Origin: Ahaetulla prasina
Taxonomy: Eukaryota > Chordata > Lepidosauria > Squamata > Colubridae
Direction of reading: 5' to 3'
DNA: 64,000 nt
NCBI RefSeq assembly: GCF_028640845.1
Contig: NC_080542.1
Span: forward strand, 17,700,783-17,764,782
A program made the translations under genes and the position numbers. The notes beneath the pieces were generated by a model that searched no databases, had not been told where the DNA came from, and saw nothing but the letters and a program-made list of their open reading frames with translations. Below, in pieces: positions 63,876-64,000 of this stretch; the stretch's first letter is position 1; every line of letters begins with the position of its first letter.

Positions 63876-64000
63876 ACTAAAGCCTGGAGGTTTTCAAGAA
63901 AAGATTGGATAACCATTTGTCCAGCATGGTATAAGGACCCCTGCCTTGGGGAGTGGGTTGGACTAGAAGACCTCTAAGGTTTCTTCCAGCCCTATGATTC
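63876..64000 (+). mobile_element. CR1 LINE 3' end, cut by window edge
   Basis: 'cctggaggttttcaagaaaagattggataaccatttgtcc' encodes the CR1 C-terminus (LEVFKKRLDNHLS type) and 'gagtgggttggactagaagacctctaaggtttcttccagccctatgattc' is the CR1 3' region. Confidence 0.88.

Overview
The window looks like squamate reptile DNA, most likely from an advanced snake. No cellular gene other than C-type lectin genes is recognisable. The rest is dense interspersed repeats of kinds common in snakes: CR1, L2-like, Rex1-like, BovB and L1 LINEs, Ty3/Gypsy elements, Penelope-like elements, hAT-type MITEs, tRNA-derived SINEs, solo LTRs, and (AATAG)n tracts at LINE tails. The organism call is inference from repeats and lectin type, since no species-specific marker was seen.

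The organising theme is a decaying tandem array of small secreted C-type lectin genes of the REG4-like / snake galactose-lectin type. One copy (gene C, about 58,829-63,473) is intact: a TATA-like box, a non-coding first exon and five coding exons with consensus splice sites give 162 residues. It has a signal peptide, paired cysteines, a QPD galactose-type sugar-site motif and a WND calcium motif, followed by AATAAA. Copy B (51,589-52,792) is an almost identical duplicate of gene C's promoter, leader exon and signal-peptide exon. It is cut off downstream by Penelope-like elements.

Gene A (11,392-about 21,400) is a pseudogene with promoter, exons 1-2 and a ruined exon 3: two stops, lost cysteines and a 411-bp hAT element with a perfect 8-bp target duplication. 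A second, partly deleted exon-3 copy follows. Older relics are an exon 2 at 25,953-26,038, an exon 1 at 41,155-41,250 and two exon 2 copies near 41.7 and 42.4 kb. A further block (U) recurs four times, near 0.5-6.1, 7.1-8.2, 30.8-36.0 and 43.8-45.5 kb, so the array was built from repeated units.

Layout: 0-6 kb holds unit U1 split by a Gypsy element; 6-11 kb holds LINE and SINE fragments and U2; 11-22 kb is gene A with nested insertions, including a non-autonomous L1 in intron 3. From 23 to 25.7 kb there is GC-rich repeat with two solo LTRs. From 26 to 30.7 kb a relic gene carries a hAT element that itself contains an L2-like LINE. A second Gypsy element splits U3 at 31-36 kb. MITEs, LTRs and AT-rich LINE 3' ends fill 36-41 kb, a relic gene and U4 lie at 41-45.5 kb, and LINE fragments fill 45.5-49.5 kb. 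Penelope-like head-to-head copies surround orphan copy B at 49.6-55.4 kb, an L2-like LINE lies at 55.6-57.1 kb, and gene C occupies 58-63.5 kb.

Only gene C is predicted to make a working protein, a secreted calcium-dependent galactose-binding lectin. The two Gypsy copies have LTR pairs that look identical but broken reading frames. The Penelope-like ends carry a hammerhead-ribozyme-like core.
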